From: JAFDEI01 sp964196055
GTDB lineage: Bacteria; Myxococcota_A; UBA9160; SMWR01
Length of the DNA: 25,009 nucleotides
Direction: 5' to 3'
NCBI GenBank assembly: GCA_964196055.1
Contig: CAXMSF010000138.1
Span: forward strand, 1 to 25,009
A program made the position numbers and the translations under genes. Of this stretch, positions 22,529 to 25,009 are shown piece by piece; the stretch's first letter is position 1; the number at the start of each line of letters is the position of its first letter. The notes beneath the pieces are model-generated. The model was given only the letters and a program-made list of their open reading frames with translations. It did not search any database and had not been told where the DNA came from.

Positions 22529-24514
22529 TCAGGCCGCGAAGGCGAGGAAGCACGCGGCCGCAAATACGGCGAACCAACCAAACGCAACCGCGCGCGGCAG
22601 GTACAGGCCACGTCGAGCTAGCGCGTCGTCCAACCAGGTGAAGCCGTCGGCGAAGAAGAGCGAGAGCACCGGCATCACCACCAGGCCGTAGCTCGCCTTG
22701 GCCTGAGCGAAGTACGGCAGCCGTAGCGACATGTACGTCAACCCGAAGAGCACCGCATAGCTAAGCGTGGTGACGAGCGAGAAAGCCGCGCGGCGGCCAG
22801 GGTCGTCGTCCGTCAGAGCGCGCATCACGCAACGCAAGGCACCCGCGAGTGCAAAACCCGACGCGGGAATCGCGATGAGATAGGCCGCCGACATGAAGTC
22901 GTAGTTCCAGAAATCATGTCGCTGTGCCGGATTGACCCGGCCCGCGATACCACCGTCGCCCCAGAGCGTCGTGTAGAGGCTGTCCCAATAAGAATGGAAC
23001 GCCGAGAGGTATGGGTGGCTGAATGAATCACCGAAATTCAAGTAGAAGGCCGCGGTGTGAAAGCCCGGTTGCTGCCACCACTTCTGTGTCTCACCGGGCA
23101 GGTGACCCCAATTCGCAATCAGCGGGTCTCCGAACAGCAACACGTTGCGCAGATAGAACCATCCAGCGAGCAGTAACGGCGGCAACGCGAACCACGCCAG
23201 CAACTGTGCCAGCCTCACGGCTCCGACTCGTTCGACGGTGATGAATTTGCATCCGAGGAAGAACGCGACGACGGCCGTGACCAATACCGCAGTGAACTTC
23301 GTCAGCAACGCGAGCCCGAGCAAGACGCCGAGAAGAAGAACGCGCCTTGCCGTCGCTGCGGATCCGAGCAGCAGATCGACCGCAACGAGCAACGCAAGCC
23401 CGGCGAGTAGAGCGTGGAAAGTCTCGTTCGAGAAATATGCGGCCGCGTAGATGTTCATCGGCAGCACCGCGGCGAACACCGTTGCGAGGAAGTGCTTCGG
23501 CGCCTCGCTCGGGAATAGCCGGCGGCAGAGCGCGAGCGCGACCCAGACGTTCGCGAGCCCGGCGAGAAAGGGCAGCGCCTTCATCCCAACGGCCCCTCCC
23601 GCCGCACCCGCGACACTTTCTCCTACCCACTGCAGGGCGGCCGCAATTGCATAGAAGAGCGGCGGGTGGTAGGCCGACCAGCCATCGGTCGCGAGCGGTA
23701 CGCTGCCGTTCGTTCGCAAGAAATCGACGTAGAGGCCGTGATGCCGCGCGTCGAAGCCGACCTCGAGCGGAATCCGCACGAATTTTCCGGCGAGTGTCGC
23801 CAGCCAGGCCACGCACGCGGTCGCAAACGCCGCGAGCGGCAGCGCCACCAGAGACGGGCCGCCCGCGAATCGGCGAGCTACCAGGAAGGCGACCGCGCCC
23901 AGGACGAATAGCCCGAGCAACGCATCCCGGAGACCCGTCAAGGCTTCGAACGGAGTCTCGACCGCGCGCGCCGCAGGATTCCGCCGAGTATCGTCAGCGA
24001 TCATCGCAGCCCCGAGGCGACGTCCGTCCTGCCACACCTCCCAAGAGCCGTCGGAGGCAACGGGCTCGGCGAGCCCGGTGATCCGTAGCGCGATCAGCGC
24101 GGGACCGTGCGCGTTCGCGACATCGATCCGAATCTCGTTCCAACCGGGTCGAAGCCGCGGCGCGAGTTCCAGCGTACGCTCTCGCCGCCAGGTCGCACCA
24201 TCGTCGCGACCATCTGGAAGAGTTTCACCGTTCAGAATCACCGCGAAACCGCGATAGGCACGCAGCCGGAGAACGACCGAGTCGGGCACCGTCGAGACCG
24301 GCAAGCCGCGCCGGAAACTCGTAACCGGCACGGTCGCGCGGCCCCACTGGTGGAGTTCGGCCGATACCGGCAGCGGCGGCATGACCCAGCGCGGGTCGCC
24401 GCGTTGCGAGAAGTAGGGGATCTCCGAGGAGCTGGCGCAACGCAAGACGAAGAAGCCCACGGAGAGTGCCACCAGCGTCACCGCTCCGAGCCTCTGAAGC
24501 TTTCCCCAGGGCAA
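22529..24514 (-). CDS. GT-C-type membrane glycosyltransferase with a beta-rich luminal domain
   Basis: Protein of about 661 residues. A first membrane helix (VTLVALSVGFFVL) is followed by a soluble domain of about 150 residues with strands such as VPDSVVLRLRAYRGFAVILNGETL and RPGWNEIRIDVANAHGPALIALRI. Its look suggests a jelly-roll carbohydrate-binding fold (inference). Then come ten or more helices. Motifs of GT39/PMT-like enzymes are present: a charged loop after the second helix (EVGFDARHHGLYVDFLR) and YHPPLFYAIAA, which usually bind polyprenyl-phosphate sugar. The start is uncertain. Open frame continues to 24898 but runs into the divergent SurA-like gene. TTG 24514 or GTG 24481 are the best candidates, and I give 24514 because it keeps Lys/Arg before the first helix. 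Confidence 0.75.
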   Translation of the reverse strand: MPWGKLQRLGAVTLVALSVGFFVLRCASSSEIPYFSQRGDPRWVMPPLPVSAELHQWGRATVPVTSFRRGLPVSTVPDSVVLRLRAYRGFAVILNGETLPDGRDDGATWRRERTLELAPRLRPGWNEIRIDVANAHGPALIALRITGLAEPVASDGSWEVWQDGRRLGAAMIADDTRRNPAARAVETPFEALTGLRDALLGLFVLGAVAFLVARRFAGGPSLVALPLAAFATACVAWLATLAGKFVRIPLEVGFDARHHGLYVDFLRTNGSVPLATDGWSAYHPPLFYAIAAALQWVGESVAGAAGGAVGMKALPFLAGLANVWVALALCRRLFPSEAPKHFLATVFAAVLPMNIYAAAYFSNETFHALLAGLALLVAVDLLLGSAATARRVLLLGVLLGLALLTKFTAVLVTAVVAFFLGCKFITVERVGAVRLAQLLAWFALPPLLLAGWFYLRNVLLFGDPLIANWGHLPGETQKWWQQPGFHTAAFYLNFGDSFSHPYLSAFHSYWDSLYTTLWGDGGIAGRVNPAQRHDFWNYDFMSAAYLIAIPASGFALAGALRCVMRALTDDDPGRRAAFSLVTTLSYAVLFGLTYMSLRLPYFAQAKASYGLVVMPVLSLFFADGFTWLDDALARRGLYLPRAVAFGWFAVFAAACFLAFAA

Positions 24515-24701
24515 CGGCCTAGAACCCCCGATCGCGACTGCCGGCGTGCGGACCGCGTCAGCGCCTGAGGGTAGCCGAGCGCACAGAAGAGCCCACGCCC
24601 CGGGGGCCACCCGTCGTCGCGACGCGACCAGCAGGCTACCATCTCGGGCTCGGGGCGAGCGGGTCACACGACCTGCGCCCAGAATGTGGTGGGGGAAATT
24701 C
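24515..24701. other. Divergent intergenic region between GT-C and SurA-like genes
   Basis: This gap should carry both promoters. I find no pair of boxes near consensus. It is very G/C-rich, with GGGGG just before the SurA-like start. The apparent extension of the GT-C frame across this region is a GC-rich shadow. Confidence 0.5.
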
Positions 24702-25009
24702 ATGGTCAGGCTCGAATGGATCGCGCTCGCGGTCGCGATTGCGGTCGTGAGTGGGGCCTCCGCGGATGAGATCACCGCGGACGGCATCGCAGCACAGGTC
24801 GGCAACGACATCGTGCTGGTCTCCGAGGTCATGGAGCGTGTGGCTCCGATGGAAGCCAGGATGCGGCAGCAGAACGCACCTGCGATCGAGATCGCCAAGC
24901 TGCGTGCCGCGGGCCTCGAAAAACTGATCGAGGCGCGCTTGATCGATCAGATCGTCGAGCGCGGCGAGCTCTACGCCACCGACGAGGAGATTTCGAGGAC
25001 GGTCGAGAG
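24702..25009 (+). CDS. SurA-like periplasmic peptidyl-prolyl isomerase/chaperone (N-terminal 102 residues)
   Basis: The start is ATG 24702 with GGGGG eight to twelve bases upstream. A signal peptide covers about residues 1-21 (MVRLEWIALAVAIAVVSGASA). The mature start ITADGIAAQVGNDIVLVSEVMERV is the conserved SurA N-terminal opening, where related proteins read VDRIVAVVNDEVIL. The following helices fit: MEARMRQQNAPAIEIAK, LEKLIEARLIDQIVERGELYATDEEISRTVE. In SurA this domain binds unfolded outer-membrane proteins, and parvulin domains follow; these lie beyond the window. It could equally be a PpiC/PrsA-type protein. It points away from the GT-C gene. Confidence 0.82.
   Translation, partial: MVRLEWIALAVAIAVVSGASADEITADGIAAQVGNDIVLVSEVMERVAPMEARMRQQNAPAIEIAKLRAAGLEKLIEARLIDQIVERGELYATDEEISRTVE

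Noticed and set aside
24515..24898. N-terminal extension of the GT-C protein up to 24898
   Set aside because: It would run across the divergent SurA-like start and signal peptide; residues in the extension are low-complexity shadow sequence with no helix suited to the family.

Overview
This is a GC-rich bacterial chromosomal window (clearly above 60% G+C by eye) holding about 20 genes on both strands. It has no rRNA, tRNA, CRISPR array or recognisable transposase. Several features recall Myxococcota or other lineages formerly placed in Deltaproteobacteria: a selenocysteine-decoded thioredoxin-like protein, MMPL-type RND export, short-chain dehydrogenases, a sulfotransferase, TSP3/leucine-rich secreted proteins and C-terminal membrane sorting tails. 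The taxon is my inference, not something I could test.

Layout. 1-3690 (all minus strand): start of an EVE-domain protein, a membrane-anchored SDR oxidoreductase, an orphan NarL/LuxR response regulator, a VOC-fold protein and the rRNA methyltransferase RlmE. 3730-4880: the highlight, a 351-residue redoxin whose frame contains an in-frame UGA at the active site. A bacterial SECIS-type hairpin lies directly downstream of that UGA, and the gene is followed by an integron attC-like element. 5071-8324: an MMPL/RND transporter translationally coupled to an SDR. 8535-9264: a stand-alone rplC (ribosomal protein L3), outside any ribosomal operon, with its own good sigma70-type promoter.

9278-10844 (plus): a decayed phosphodiesterase (frameshifts and a large internal deletion) running into an intact family 2 glycosyltransferase. 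10888-13731 (minus): a MORN-repeat protein, a secreted 3D-domain protein, a frameshifted LRR/TSP3 surface protein and an unrecognised membrane-tailed protein. 14065-17622 (plus): full-length mfd. Just after it, an 18-bp direct repeat of the end of mfd brackets a more AT-rich segment carrying a small secreted protein gene.

18397-20050 (minus): a tight operon of two YbjQ-family proteins and an M48 metalloprotease. The window closes with an epoxide hydrolase-like alpha/beta hydrolase, a divergent sulfotransferase, a GT-C membrane glycosyltransferase, and the start of a SurA-like periplasmic chaperone gene. Mfd and SurA-like genes can be neighbours in related bacteria, so the 7 kb between them here may be accessory material (inference).

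The strongest observation is the selenoprotein. The recoding UGA, the position and loop sequence of the hairpin and the intact downstream frame all agree. A standard gene caller would split it into two fragments or call it a pseudogene.
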